Origin: an uncultured Bacteroides sp.
GTDB taxonomy: Bacteria > Bacteroidota > Bacteroidia > Bacteroidales > Bacteroidaceae
Direction: 5' to 3'
Assembly (NCBI RefSeq): GCF_910585845.1
Contig: NZ_CAJUHF010000089.1
Span: 1-6,785 of the forward strand
Length of the DNA stretch: 6,785 nucleotides
The notes under the pieces were generated by a model. That model did no database searches and was not told the origin of the DNA. It was given only the letters and a program-made list of their open reading frames with translations. Positions 1-6,375 of this stretch are shown one piece after another; within the stretch, counting starts at the first letter, position 1; each line of letters begins with the position of its first letter. A program made the position numbers and the translations under genes.

Positions 1-51
1 GACTTATACCCCAAAATTCGATGTTTTCAAATTTTTGTCATGTACTTAATG

Positions 52-59
52 CAAAGATA
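52..59 (-). promoter_or_regulatory. Leftward promoter -7 element (TATCTTTG)
   Basis: Read on the minus strand this is TATCTTTG, an exact match to the Bacteroides sigma-ABfr -7 consensus TAnnTTTG, followed by C and A, a common context at Bacteroides start sites. A matching -33 TTTG is not present 19-21 nt upstream; that region is purine-rich on the minus strand. If real, it would drive a gene transcribed leftward that begins beyond the window edge. The only ATG between it and the edge, at 40-42, is closed after four codons. Confidence 0.4.
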
Positions 60-248
60 CATTTTTTCTCTTGTTCTTTTTCCTTATTTCTCTCTCTTTT
101 AAGTATTCTGAATAGATTGTATGAGGGGATAGTATAAGTTCCAATTTCTTTATTTTCAGCGAAACTATAGCTTTCTTAATACTTGTCGGAAATGATGCGG
201 TCTGTAAATGGGAAATTATGATATGTGTTAATTATATAAAAATACATG

Positions 249-269
249 GTACTTTGTATTGCATAGTAC
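249..269. promoter_or_regulatory. Inverted repeat, probable PadR operator
   Basis: Two arms, GTACTTTGTA and TTGCATAGTAC, form a 21-bp dyad centred on position 259, with 8 of 10 positions symmetric (outer GTACT/AGTAC and inner TG/CA pairs). It covers the -33 region of the promoter directly upstream of the padR-type gene. PadR regulators commonly bind dyads over their own promoters, so autorepression is the natural inference. The exact operator is not proven by sequence alone. Confidence 0.5.
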
Positions 270-289
270 TAATATAATACATATATTTG
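259..289 (+). promoter_or_regulatory. padR-pspC promoter
   Basis: A perfect Bacteroides -7 box, TATATTTG, lies at 282-289. A TTG at 259-261 sits 20 nt upstream, in the right place for the -33 box, though it is a partial match to TTTG. Transcription would start around 296, giving a leader of roughly 65-70 nt before the ATG at 364. The -33 region lies inside one dyad (249-269), and the -7 box and start site lie inside another (284-302), so a bound repressor could block polymerase directly. Confidence 0.55.
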
Positions 290-302
290 TGCCATACAAA
301 TA
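284..302. promoter_or_regulatory. Second perfect dyad over -7 box and start site
   Basis: The arms TATTTGT (284-290) and ACAAATA (296-302) are exact reverse complements with a 5-nt spacer. The left arm overlaps the -7 element, and the spacer and right arm cover the expected start site. A shorter exact palindrome, ATCAATTGAT, follows at 313-322. These could be further operator sites, or stem elements in the early leader RNA. Confidence 0.4.
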
Positions 303-363
303 GATGTTATGTATCAATTGATTCGTTTATATAGTGAAATATAAAACTACAAATAGAAAAAGG

Positions 364-690
364 ATGGATGTTAATAATGTAAAGTCGCAAATGCGCAAAG
401 GCATGTTAGAATATTGCATCATGTTATTGTTGCATAAAGAGTCGGCCTACGCTTCTGACATTATTCAGAAACTGAAAGAAGCCAAGTTGATAGTAGTAGA
501 AGGGACACTTTATCCTTTGCTCACTCGCTTGAAGAATGATGATCTGCTAAGTTACGAATGGATAGAATCTACTCAAGGACCTCCTCGTAAATACTATAAG
601 TTGACACCCAAAGGAGAAGTCTTTCTCGGTGAACTGGAAAATTCCTGGCGTGAGTTGAATGAGACAGTCAATCACATAGCTAATTGTTAG
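364..690 (+). CDS. PadR family transcriptional regulator
   Basis: This encodes a 108-aa winged-helix DNA-binding protein of the PadR family, acting in the cytoplasm as a ligand- or stress-responsive repressor. The wHTH spans roughly residues 14-88: helix 1 MLEYCIMLLL, a recognition-helix region at 46-62 (EGTLYPLLTRL), and a beta-wing at 63-84 containing the family hallmark GPPRKYY at 72-78. The C-terminal helix (about 87-105) is short, as in the single-helix PadR subgroup, and would mediate dimerisation. The frame is open upstream to a GTG at 334, which would add MKYKTTNRKR. I prefer the ATG at 364 because the protein then begins MDVNNVKSQMRKG, the start I expect for Bacteroidetes relatives, and an A-rich stretch precedes it. 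The stop is followed after 52 bp by the pspC gene on the same strand, so the two are probably co-transcribed, with this protein regulating both. Its ligand cannot be told from sequence. Confidence 0.92.
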   Translation: MDVNNVKSQMRKGMLEYCIMLLLHKESAYASDIIQKLKEAKLIVVEGTLYPLLTRLKNDDLLSYEWIESTQGPPRKYYKLTPKGEVFLGELENSWRELNETVNHIANC

Positions 691-742
691 GTGTGGGTAA
701 CCAAGCTACTTTATATAAGTATAATATTAAAAATAAATAAGA

Positions 743-1846
743 ATGAAAAAGACATTAACAGTAAACTTAGGTGGAACAGTGTTTCATATTGATGAAGATG
801 CTTATCGTCTGTTAGATAATTATCTTTGTAATCTGAAATTGCACTTCAGGAAGCAAGTGGGTGCCAATGAGATTGTGGATGATATTGAACTTCGCCTCTC
901 TGAACTCTTTTCTGAAAAACAGATTGCGGGCTCGCAAGTCATTACCATAGCTGATGTGGAAGAAGTGATTACCCGTATGGGAAAGCCGGAAGAAATGGAA
1001 GCCGATTCGGAAGAGAATTTTTCTGCCGAAGGTTCAAAGGCTGGCTATGGTGCTGGCTCGTGGAATAGTGATGACCGTTCATCATACAATACTGCCCGGC
1101 GTCGACTCTATCGTAATCCGGACGACCGGATGTTGGGTGGTGTTATCGGTGGTGTAGCTGTTTACATGGGATGGGACATCACTTGGTCCCGCTTGATTTT
1201 TGTATTTTGTGCTATTCTTGGCTTCAAACTTCTGATCCCCCTATATATCATCTGTTGGATAGTGATTCCGGAAGCCCGTACTGCAGCCGAGAAGTTGAAT
1301 ATGCGTGGTGAACCGGTTACGGTAGAAAACATCGGGAAGACGGTAACTGGTGGTTTCGAGAGAATGGCGAACAATGTCAATGATTATGTGAAGTCGGGTA
1401 CTCCTCGTACAGTGTTGCAAAAGATAGGGGATACGCTGTTGATGATTGTCGGCTGGTTCCTGAAAATATGTCTAATGATCTTTGCAATTGTTTTCAGTCC
1501 GGTGTTGTTGGTATTCGGGATTGTGTTTGTAGTTTTGTTCTTTGCTGCAATCGTGATTGCCATCAATGGGGCTCCTGCATTGTTTGCTTTGTTTCCAGCT
1601 ATTGATTTTGTGATACCGACATCTCCCTTGTCAGCTATTGTGATGTACATTGCAGGTATTCTTATAGTGGGGATTCCGTTGATAAGTATTATTTTTGCTA
1701 TACTCCGTCCGATGCTGAACTGGCAACCGATGGTGTCCGGATTGAAGTGGACTTTACTTATTTTGTGGATTGTCAGTACTGCTGTCTTTTTCATCTGCTT
1801 CATGATGCAAGGATTTACATTTCCGCAATTGCTGATGCAGGTATGA
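743..1846 (+). CDS. PspC domain-containing membrane protein
   Basis: This 367-aa protein resembles the PspC-domain partner commonly encoded beside PadR regulators in Bacteroidetes. Residues 1-85 form a soluble region with a helical stretch (HIDEDAYRLLDNYLCNLKLHF) and a part resembling HAAS-type domains (EIVDDIELRLSELF, then ITIADVEEVITRMGKPEE). A polar linker follows (about 86-117). The PspC domain occupies about 119-180, with the signature RRLYRNPDDRMLGGVIGGVA, then YMGWDITWSRLIFV and a membrane hairpin ending in the typical WIVIPEA. The C-terminal half has about four further hydrophobic segments (near 230-252, 253-275, 298-320 and 335-357), placing it in the inner membrane. In proteobacteria PspC senses envelope stress and binds PspA; no PspA gene is in this window, and the role here is unknown. 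The gene follows padR by 52 bp without an obvious promoter or terminator between them, suggesting one transcript under PadR control. Confidence 0.9.
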   Translation: MKKTLTVNLGGTVFHIDEDAYRLLDNYLCNLKLHFRKQVGANEIVDDIELRLSELFSEKQIAGSQVITIADVEEVITRMGKPEEMEADSEENFSAEGSKAGYGAGSWNSDDRSSYNTARRRLYRNPDDRMLGGVIGGVAVYMGWDITWSRLIFVFCAILGFKLLIPLYIICWIVIPEARTAAEKLNMRGEPVTVENIGKTVTGGFERMANNVNDYVKSGTPRTVLQKIGDTLLMIVGWFLKICLMIFAIVFSPVLLVFGIVFVVLFFAAIVIAINGAPALFALFPAIDFVIPTSPLSAIVMYIAGILIVGIPLISIIFAILRPMLNWQPMVSGLKWTLLILWIVSTAVFFICFMMQGFTFPQLLMQV

Positions 1847-1945
1847 TATTTGCCATAAGAGGCTGTTTCTTTTGATGGCAGAAAGATAACTCGGAAAAAA
1901 TTGCTCGAAAGAGTACTGATCCTAAGTTTGAGCGGGCTTAAAACA

Positions 1946-1978
1946 AATGTGGGGGTATTGTTAAAATATCCCCACATT
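1946..1978 (-). terminator. Strong hairpin terminator between pspC and glyA
   Basis: Positions 1946-1959 pair with 1965-1978: nine perfect pairs (AATGTGGGG/CCCCACATT), a G-T pair, then four A/T pairs, closing a 5-nt loop. On the minus strand the hairpin is followed by TGTTTT, so it best fits an intrinsic terminator for glyA, about 100 nt past its stop codon. The plus-strand side has no T-run, but the stem could still stop or protect the 3' end of the padR-pspC transcript arriving from the other side. Confidence 0.65.
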
Positions 1979-1979
1979 G

Positions 1980-2050
1980 CAATCCCAAGTAAATTGTATA
2001 CACTTACTTTTATAATAGTGTATGTGATTTAGCAGAAAAGAATGGGATTG
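1980..2050. repeat. Nested inverted repeats in convergent intergenic region
   Basis: An exact 8-bp outer pair, CAATCCCA (1980-1987) with TGGGATTG (2043-2050), encloses an exact 7-bp inner pair, ATACACT (1998-2004) with AGTGTAT (2017-2023). The outer left arm begins one base after the terminator stem ends. On the minus strand the element would lie in the glyA 3' untranslated region, before the terminator. No coding capacity is evident. Function is unknown. Confidence 0.4.
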
Positions 2051-2081
2051 ATTGTTTAACTCTAAAAACGTGAAAAAACTG

Positions 2082-3359
2082 TTACGCAAAAAGCGGATAA
2101 TTTTTCATTGTATTATTCACGCGTGCGCGAACTTCTGCAATGACAGCTTCATTATCCACATTTGAGAGAACGGTTTCGATCATTTCTGCAATTTCCAGCA
2201 TCAAATCTTCTTTGGCACCACGGGTAGTGATGGCGGGAGTACCTAAGCGGATTCCGGAAGTTTGGAATGCAGAACGGCTGTCGAATGGTACCATATTCTT
2301 GTTTACAGTGATATCGGCTGATACCAATGCTTTTTCTGCTACCTTACCGGTGAGGTCGGGATACTTGCTACGGAGGTCAACCAACATGGAGTGATTGTCC
2401 GTACCGCCTGAAACAATGGTAAATCCACGGTCAATTAATGCTTGTGCCAATACGGCTGCATTCTTCTGTACCTGAATGGCATATTCTTTGAACTCCGGTT
2501 GCAGGATTTCACCAAAAGCAACTGCTTTGGCTGCAATGATGTGTTCCAGCGGGCCACCTTGGATGCCTGGGAATACGGCAGAGTCTATCAATTGTGACAT
2601 CATCTTGATTTCACCTTTCGGAGTGGTCTTTCCCCACGGGTTAGGGAAATCTTTGCCAATCAGAATGACCCCGCCACGCGGACCACGCAAAGTCTTGTGG
2701 GTGGTAGAGGTTACGATGTGGGCATATTTGACAGGATTCTCAAGCAACCCGGCTGCAATCAATCCGGCGGGGTGCGCCATATCGATCATCAGGATAGCAC
2801 CGACTTTGTCAGCGATTTCGCGCATGCGCTTGTAGTCCCATTCGCGTGAATATGCCGAACCGCCACCGATGATCAATTTCGGTTTCTCGCGTAAGGCGAT
2901 TTCTTCCATCTGATCGTAGTCTACACGGCCGGTTTCTTTATTCAGGTTATATTCACAAGGTGTATATATGATTCCCGAAGTATTTACCAATGAACCATGT
3001 GAGAGGTGACCGCCATGAGCTAGATTTAATCCCATAAATTTATCACCAGGATTCAGTACGGCAAGGAATACGGCTGCATTGGCTTGTGCGCCTGAGTGAG
3101 GTTGTACGTTTGCCCATTCTGCACCAAAAATTTTTTTTATACGGTCGATGGCAATTTGCTCACTTTGGTCTACTACTTCGCAGCCTCCGTAGTAGCGCTT
3201 TCCGGGGTAACCTTCTGCATACTTGTTTGTAAGGCAAGAACCCATAGCTTGCATTACCTGATCGCTTACAAAGTTTTCCGATGCAATCAGTTCAATACCT
3301 TTGAGTTGGCGTTGATGTTCTTTTTCGATGATCTCGAAAATTAAATCGTCTCTTTTCAT
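2082..3359 (-). CDS. glyA: Serine hydroxymethyltransferase
   Basis: This cytoplasmic PLP enzyme interconverts serine plus tetrahydrofolate with glycine plus 5,10-methylene-THF, the main source of one-carbon units for thymidylate, purine and methionine synthesis. At 425 aa it is full length (the E. coli enzyme has 417). The PLP lysine is K222 in STTHKTLRGPRGG; the cofactor-contacting D193 and H196 are in MIDMAHPAG; E49 and Y57 lie in NKYAEGYPGKRYYGG; H118 is in LAHGGHLSHG; and the substrate-carboxylate arginine is R371 in RLGTPAITTRG. All key residues are present, so it should be active. A loop at about 238-260 (NPWGKTTPKGEIKMMSQ) is longer than in the E. coli protein and is, to my knowledge, typical of Bacteroidetes forms. 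The ATG start is followed by the expected RDDLIFEIIEKE and preceded by a promoter-like element. A hairpin separates it from the upstream barrel gene, so it is probably its own transcription unit, ended by the hairpin at 1946-1978. Confidence 0.98.
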   Translation of the reverse strand: MKRDDLIFEIIEKEHQRQLKGIELIASENFVSDQVMQAMGSCLTNKYAEGYPGKRYYGGCEVVDQSEQIAIDRIKKIFGAEWANVQPHSGAQANAAVFLAVLNPGDKFMGLNLAHGGHLSHGSLVNTSGIIYTPCEYNLNKETGRVDYDQMEEIALREKPKLIIGGGSAYSREWDYKRMREIADKVGAILMIDMAHPAGLIAAGLLENPVKYAHIVTSTTHKTLRGPRGGVILIGKDFPNPWGKTTPKGEIKMMSQLIDSAVFPGIQGGPLEHIIAAKAVAFGEILQPEFKEYAIQVQKNAAVLAQALIDRGFTIVSGGTDNHSMLVDLRSKYPDLTGKVAEKALVSADITVNKNMVPFDSRSAFQTSGIRLGTPAITTRGAKEDLMLEIAEMIETVLSNVDNEAVIAEVRARVNNTMKNYPLFA

Positions 3360-3409
3360 TTTGCTTGCTTAGATAAATTGATAAATCAGTATTTTCTTAA
3401 TTAAGCGTA

Positions 3410-3440
3410 CAAAATTACAGATAATAAATGAAAAAAATGA
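3410..3440 (-). promoter_or_regulatory. glyA promoter
   Basis: On the minus strand, TAATTTTG at 3417-3410 matches the Bacteroides -7 consensus TAnnTTTG exactly. The region 19-21 nt upstream is T-rich but lacks a clean TTTG, so the -33 element is weak. Transcription would start near 3403, leaving a leader of about 40-45 nt before the glyA ATG. The T-tract upstream is shared with the terminator of the preceding gene. Confidence 0.45.
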
Positions 3441-3465
3441 TAAAAAAGGAGCTTTTTCCTCTTTT
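3431..3465 (-). terminator. Terminator after the PorT-like gene
   Basis: On the minus strand, 3465-3457 pairs with 3450-3442 (AGGA with TCCT, a G-T wobble, then four A-T pairs) around a 6-nt loop. The stem is followed by a run of seven T at 3437-3431. It starts a few bases after the stop codon of the upstream gene. The stem is AT-rich and modest, so some read-through into glyA is possible. Confidence 0.5.
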
Positions 3466-3468
3466 TAC

Positions 3469-4224
3469 TTAAAAAAAGATGCCGAGAGAACAGCTGAGCA
3501 CGTTGTCACGACGGTGAAAACGTATTTTGTTGGTTGAGGAGTTTTCTTCGTATCTGGTGTAGTCATAGATTACCTTTCGGGAAATGTTATGCAATCCAAT
3601 GTCATACCGGAAGTCGAAAAAGATGCGTGAGATGGTAACTGCCACTCCGAGTGTGAAACTGATATTTAGCGGTCGGAGTTCTTCGGCAATGTCCTGCTGT
3701 TCGAAGTTTTCGAAGGTTAACTTACTCTTTTTATTCCAAATGTAGCGCAGTTTTGGTCCTCCGAATACCGCTAAGCCGTAGGGATTCTCTTTGACGACAC
3801 TATATCCGTAGATGACGGGGATGTCGATGCTGTGGATGGAGGACGTGATGGATGACATCTCCATGGGGACATCATCGGCAGTCGGTCTTTCGAAGGTGAT
3901 GTTACAACGATTGATGTTATAGGATATCTCAGGCTGTAGGAAATGGCGATCGAAATTGATGCGCATGAAAAGGGAGCCGAAATATCCTATCTTGTAGTTG
4001 TTCTGCACTTCGTTTATGGTGACGTCGTTCAGCGTAAGGTTGGAGACCAGAAACAGAGAAGAGGTGAAACCGCCCTTGATTCCGAAGTTTACCGGACGGT
4101 CGTGCGGATGCTTTTTGACAAAAGATTCTTTGGTTTCGATGTCAGACACATAGGAAGACTGTCCCTGCAATATGGCGGGGAAGCACAAAAGGCATAGAAT
4201 AAAGAATCTTAATGCGTTGCTCAT
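3469..4224 (-). CDS. PorT-family outer-membrane beta-barrel protein
   Basis: This 251-aa exported protein resembles the PorT/OMP_b-brl family of small Bacteroidetes outer-membrane barrels. A signal peptide is clear: a short polar start with R6, a hydrophobic core (FFILCLLCFPAIL), and likely cleavage after about G21, before QSS. The mature part opens with a charged segment (about 25-42), then the family-like NFGIKGGFTSSLFLV, and continues with alternating beta strands: GSLFMRINFDRHFLQPEISY, SSIHSIDIPVIYGY, FGGPKLRYIW, FTLGVAVTISRIFFDFRYDIGL. It ends with the aromatic strand LSCSLGIFF, whose final Phe is the usual outer-membrane barrel signature. In Porphyromonas PorT is needed for type IX secretion, but this broad family has many members of unknown role and I do not claim that function. 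It begins 27 bp after the flavin reductase stop, so it is probably the last gene of the pyrB transcript. Confidence 0.8.
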   Translation of the reverse strand: MSNALRFFILCLLCFPAILQGQSSYVSDIETKESFVKKHPHDRPVNFGIKGGFTSSLFLVSNLTLNDVTINEVQNNYKIGYFGSLFMRINFDRHFLQPEISYNINRCNITFERPTADDVPMEMSSITSSIHSIDIPVIYGYSVVKENPYGLAVFGGPKLRYIWNKKSKLTFENFEQQDIAEELRPLNISFTLGVAVTISRIFFDFRYDIGLHNISRKVIYDYTRYEENSSTNKIRFHRRDNVLSCSLGIFF

Positions 4225-4251
4225 TTCTGACTACTGACGGTTAGCTGTGTT

Positions 4252-4818
4252 TTATTTCTTCTTTTCGACGGACCAGCCGAATTTGCCTATTTTTTCGCCC
4301 AACTCATAGTATCCTCCATGTACATAGACCAGCGGATTGGTTTCTGCCAGTTCCAATTTGCCTGTTTCTGGATTCAGATTCTGCTTGTCGGCACGTACGT
4401 TTACTACGTCTGCAATGAACATGTCGTGTGAGCCGAGTGATACGATTTCCTTCACGCGGCATTCGATACATAGAGGAGACTCTTCAATGAGCGGAGCGCT
4501 GACTACCGTACACTTTCCCGGAGTCAGGTGCATCTCTTCAAACTTGTTGTAATTCTTGCCGGAGCGTACTCCACACCAGTCTGTGGCACGCGCCATGTCT
4601 TTTGTCGTGAGATTGATCACAAACTCCATGTTCCGCTTCAATATATCGTATGAGTGTCGTTCCGGACGTACGGATATATAGCACATGGGTGGATTTGTAC
4701 AGATTGTCCCTGTCCATGCGATGGTCAATATGTTGTACTCTTCCGGGGTACTGCCGCAACTGACCAATACAGCAGGAAGGGGATAAATCATCGTCCCGGG
4801 TTTCCAATCTTCTTTCAT
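4252..4818 (-). CDS. Flavin reductase family protein (flavoredoxin-like)
   Basis: This 188-aa cytoplasmic protein belongs to the FMN-binding split-barrel flavin reductase-like family (DIM6/NTAB type). Family features are PLPAVLVSCG near residues 13-22, the FMN-binding stretch NILTIAWTGTICTNPP (29-44) and YISVRPERHSYDIL (47-60), then EFVINLTTKDMARATDWCG (65-83) and the C-terminal YYELGEKIGKFGWS typical of flavoredoxins. Such proteins bind FMN and pass electrons between NAD(P)H or ferredoxin-type donors and acceptors; the partner here is unknown. Six cysteines are present (C21, C40, C46, C82, C103, C117 or nearby) with no clear metal-binding spacing. It lies 96 bp downstream of pyrI, a gap holding an imperfect hairpin but no recognisable promoter, and 27 bp upstream of the barrel gene. 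Co-transcription with pyrBI is therefore likely but not certain. The ATG at 4818 gives the expected MKEDWKPGTMIYPLP start. Confidence 0.9.
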   Translation of the reverse strand: MKEDWKPGTMIYPLPAVLVSCGSTPEEYNILTIAWTGTICTNPPMCYISVRPERHSYDILKRNMEFVINLTTKDMARATDWCGVRSGKNYNKFEEMHLTPGKCTVVSAPLIEESPLCIECRVKEIVSLGSHDMFIADVVNVRADKQNLNPETGKLELAETNPLVYVHGGYYELGEKIGKFGWSVEKKK

Positions 4819-4855
4819 GTTATGAGGTAATTGTGATTATAAATTGTAAATGCCA

Positions 4856-4901
4856 AGGGGATGCGTCGAAACTCACTGTGAAAACTTTCGGCGTACCCCC
4901 T
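4856..4901 (-). repeat. Imperfect hairpin between pyrI and the flavin reductase gene
   Basis: Arms 4856-4871 and 4886-4901 can pair around a 14-nt loop. In the minus-strand RNA, which is the transcribed one, this gives AGGGGGU with AUCCCCU (seven pairs, one a G-U), a mismatch, two pairs, a second mismatch, then CGAAA with UUUCG. On the plus strand both mismatches become G-T wobbles and the stem is nearly continuous. There is no T-run after it on the minus strand, so it is not a classic terminator. It may limit read-through or mark a processing site. Confidence 0.4.
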
Positions 4902-4914
4902 CTCTTATACTTCT

Positions 4915-5376
4915 TTATATGATTTCTATCTCTTCTCTGCTTTGCTCTTTTTCACAGTAATGGCATCTGATGATGCAGTTTTCTTTGTCCATCACGTGAA
5001 ACAGCGTTGGCATGGGTTCATTGTTGGTGATACACTTCGGATTAGCGCATTTCACGATTCCGCGAAGCTCTTCGGGCAGTTCCACTTCACGCTTTTCCAC
5101 TACTTCGTAGTCGCGGATGATGTTCAACTTTACGTTGGGAGCCACTACGGCTATGCGGTTGATTTCGTCGTCACAGAAGAACTTGTCGGCAATCTTGATG
5201 ATACCTTTGGTGCCCAGTTTCTTGCTTTTGAGATTGAAACCGATGGTGATATTGTTGCTCATGTGTTTCAGTCCCAGCAAGGAGACGACGGTAAACAGCT
5301 TTTCTGCGGGAATATGATCGATGACAGTACCGTTCTCTAAAGCGGCTACCTGCAATTCTTGTTTCTTTTCGCTCAT
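4915..5376 (-). CDS. pyrI: Aspartate carbamoyltransferase regulatory subunit
   Basis: This is the regulatory chain of class B aspartate transcarbamoylase. It binds nucleotide effectors (CTP and UTP inhibit and ATP activates in E. coli) and joins two catalytic trimers into the c6r6 enzyme. Its length, 153 aa, equals that of the E. coli chain. The N-terminal allosteric domain (about 1-100) starts with a LQVAALENGTVIDHIPA stretch carrying the nucleotide-site D20 and H21. The C-terminal zinc domain has the four expected cysteines, C110 and C115 (CANPKC) and C138 and C141 (CHYC), with an additional C134 just before the second pair. It starts 37 bp after the pyrB stop on the same strand, the standard pyrBI order, so the two chains should be made from one message. 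Confidence 0.97.
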   Translation of the reverse strand: MSEKKQELQVAALENGTVIDHIPAEKLFTVVSLLGLKHMSNNITIGFNLKSKKLGTKGIIKIADKFFCDDEINRIAVVAPNVKLNIIRDYEVVEKREVELPEELRGIVKCANPKCITNNEPMPTLFHVMDKENCIIRCHYCEKEQSREEIEII

Positions 5377-5413
5377 AGTTTTCAGATGTAACTTCTAATT
5401 GTAATCAACTAAA

Positions 5414-6343
5414 TTATTTCTTCACATCATCCAGAGTGATGCCTAACACATCGCAGAGAATGGCTTCGCGGGCATACAAACCGTTTTGCGCCTGCTGGAA
5501 GTAGTAGGCTTTCGGATTGTCGTCCACGTCATATGCAATTTCGTTGACGCGGGGCAGAGGGTGCAGGATGCGCAGGTTGGGGCGAGTGTGTTCCAGCATT
5601 TTGTTGCGCAGGATATATACGTTTTTTACCCGTTCATACTCCATGAGGTCCGTGAAACGTTCGCGTTGCACACGGGTCATGTAGAGGATGTCTGCATCAG
5701 TTATAGTCTCTTCGGTAAAGTCAGTATGTTCAACATATTTAATATGGTGGTTGCGGCAATAGATTTTATACTCTTCCGGCATCTTCAGTTCATCGGGGGC
5801 GATGAAATGGAACGTAGGGTTGAAGTGGCGCATTGCCATCAGTAGCGAGTGTACGGTGCGGCCGTATTTCAAGTCACCCACAAGGAAAATGTTCAGGTTC
5901 TCCAATGTACCTTGGGTCTTGTAGATGGAGTAGAGGTCGAGCATCGTTTGCGAAGGATGCTGGTTGGCTCCGTCTCCTGCGTTGACGATGGGCACGTCGG
6001 TGACTTCGCTGGCATAGCGGGCGGCTCCTTCCAGATAATGTCGCATGACAATGATGTCGGCGTAGTTACTCACCATCTTGATAGTGTCCTTTAGGGTTTC
6101 TCCTTTTGAAGAACTTGTAGCTTTAGGATCGGTGAATCCGATGACACGGGCTCCCAACCGGTTGGCGGCTGTCTCAAAACTAAGTCTTGTACGGGTGGAA
6201 GGCTCGAAAAAAAGTGTGGCAACTACTTTCCCTTCCAGCAAACTGCGGTTGGGATGGGCTTCAAACTGTTTTGCCATCTCAAGCATATAAAGAATCTTCT
6301 CTTTGCTGTGCTTGGCGATGGTGACTAAACTTCTGTTTTCCAT
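5414..6343 (-). CDS. pyrB: Aspartate carbamoyltransferase catalytic subunit
   Basis: The catalytic chain condenses carbamoyl phosphate with L-aspartate to N-carbamoyl-aspartate, the committed step of pyrimidine synthesis, in the cytoplasm. At 309 aa it is full length. The carbamoyl-phosphate loop is S49-T50-R51-T52-R53 in FFEPSTRTRLSFE; K80 (SSSKGET) is the catalytic lysine donated to the neighbouring chain; R101, H129 and Q132 (NQHPSQ) complete the phosphate/carbamoyl site. Aspartate-binding residues are R162 (GDLKYGRTVHS), R224 and Q226 (YMTRVQRER), and the HPLPR loop at 261-265. All are intact. It is the first gene of the minus-strand operon, with a promoter-like element about 35-65 bp upstream and pyrI 37 bp downstream. 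No leader-peptide attenuator like E. coli pyrL is evident in the short leader. Confidence 0.98.
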   Translation of the reverse strand: MENRSLVTIAKHSKEKILYMLEMAKQFEAHPNRSLLEGKVVATLFFEPSTRTRLSFETAANRLGARVIGFTDPKATSSSKGETLKDTIKMVSNYADIIVMRHYLEGAARYASEVTDVPIVNAGDGANQHPSQTMLDLYSIYKTQGTLENLNIFLVGDLKYGRTVHSLLMAMRHFNPTFHFIAPDELKMPEEYKIYCRNHHIKYVEHTDFTEETITDADILYMTRVQRERFTDLMEYERVKNVYILRNKMLEHTRPNLRILHPLPRVNEIAYDVDDNPKAYYFQQAQNGLYAREAILCDVLGITLDDVKK

Positions 6344-6375
6344 ATTGTTCGTTATATAGTTTCTTTTCGAGAGTG

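Larger units (their letters stand above)
1..363. other. Non-coding left end, padR upstream region
   Basis: I see no convincing gene in this AT-rich stretch; no reading frame on either strand has a family-like sequence. Its left part has a pyrimidine-rich tract (about 61-100) and a Bacteroides-type -7 element facing left at 52-59. Its right part (about 245-325) holds the padR promoter and three palindromes. The middle, about 100-245, shows nothing that I can name. Confidence 0.6.

Noticed and set aside
2..139. Separated inverted repeat ACTTATAC (2-9) and GTATAAGT (132-139) flanking a -7 element, considered as an invertible promoter
   Set aside because: The exact arms are only 8 bp (extension needs a 3-base indel), AT-rich, and unlike the inverted-repeat types I know for Bacteroides phase-variable promoters; no invertase gene is in the window.
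334..363. GTG start extending the PadR protein by ten residues (MKYKTTNRKR)
   Set aside because: The ATG at 364 gives the usual family start and length; GTG starts are uncommon in Bacteroides, and the extension is a short basic stretch outside the wHTH domain.
1851..1880. TGCCAT/ATGGCA inverted repeat just after pspC as its terminator
   Set aside because: The stem is only 6 bp with an 18-nt loop and no following T-run; the hairpin at 1946-1978 is a far better candidate.
1384..1977. Long minus-strand frame opposite pspC
   Set aside because: It is an antisense shadow of the membrane-segment codons of pspC, with no family features and an end inside pspC.
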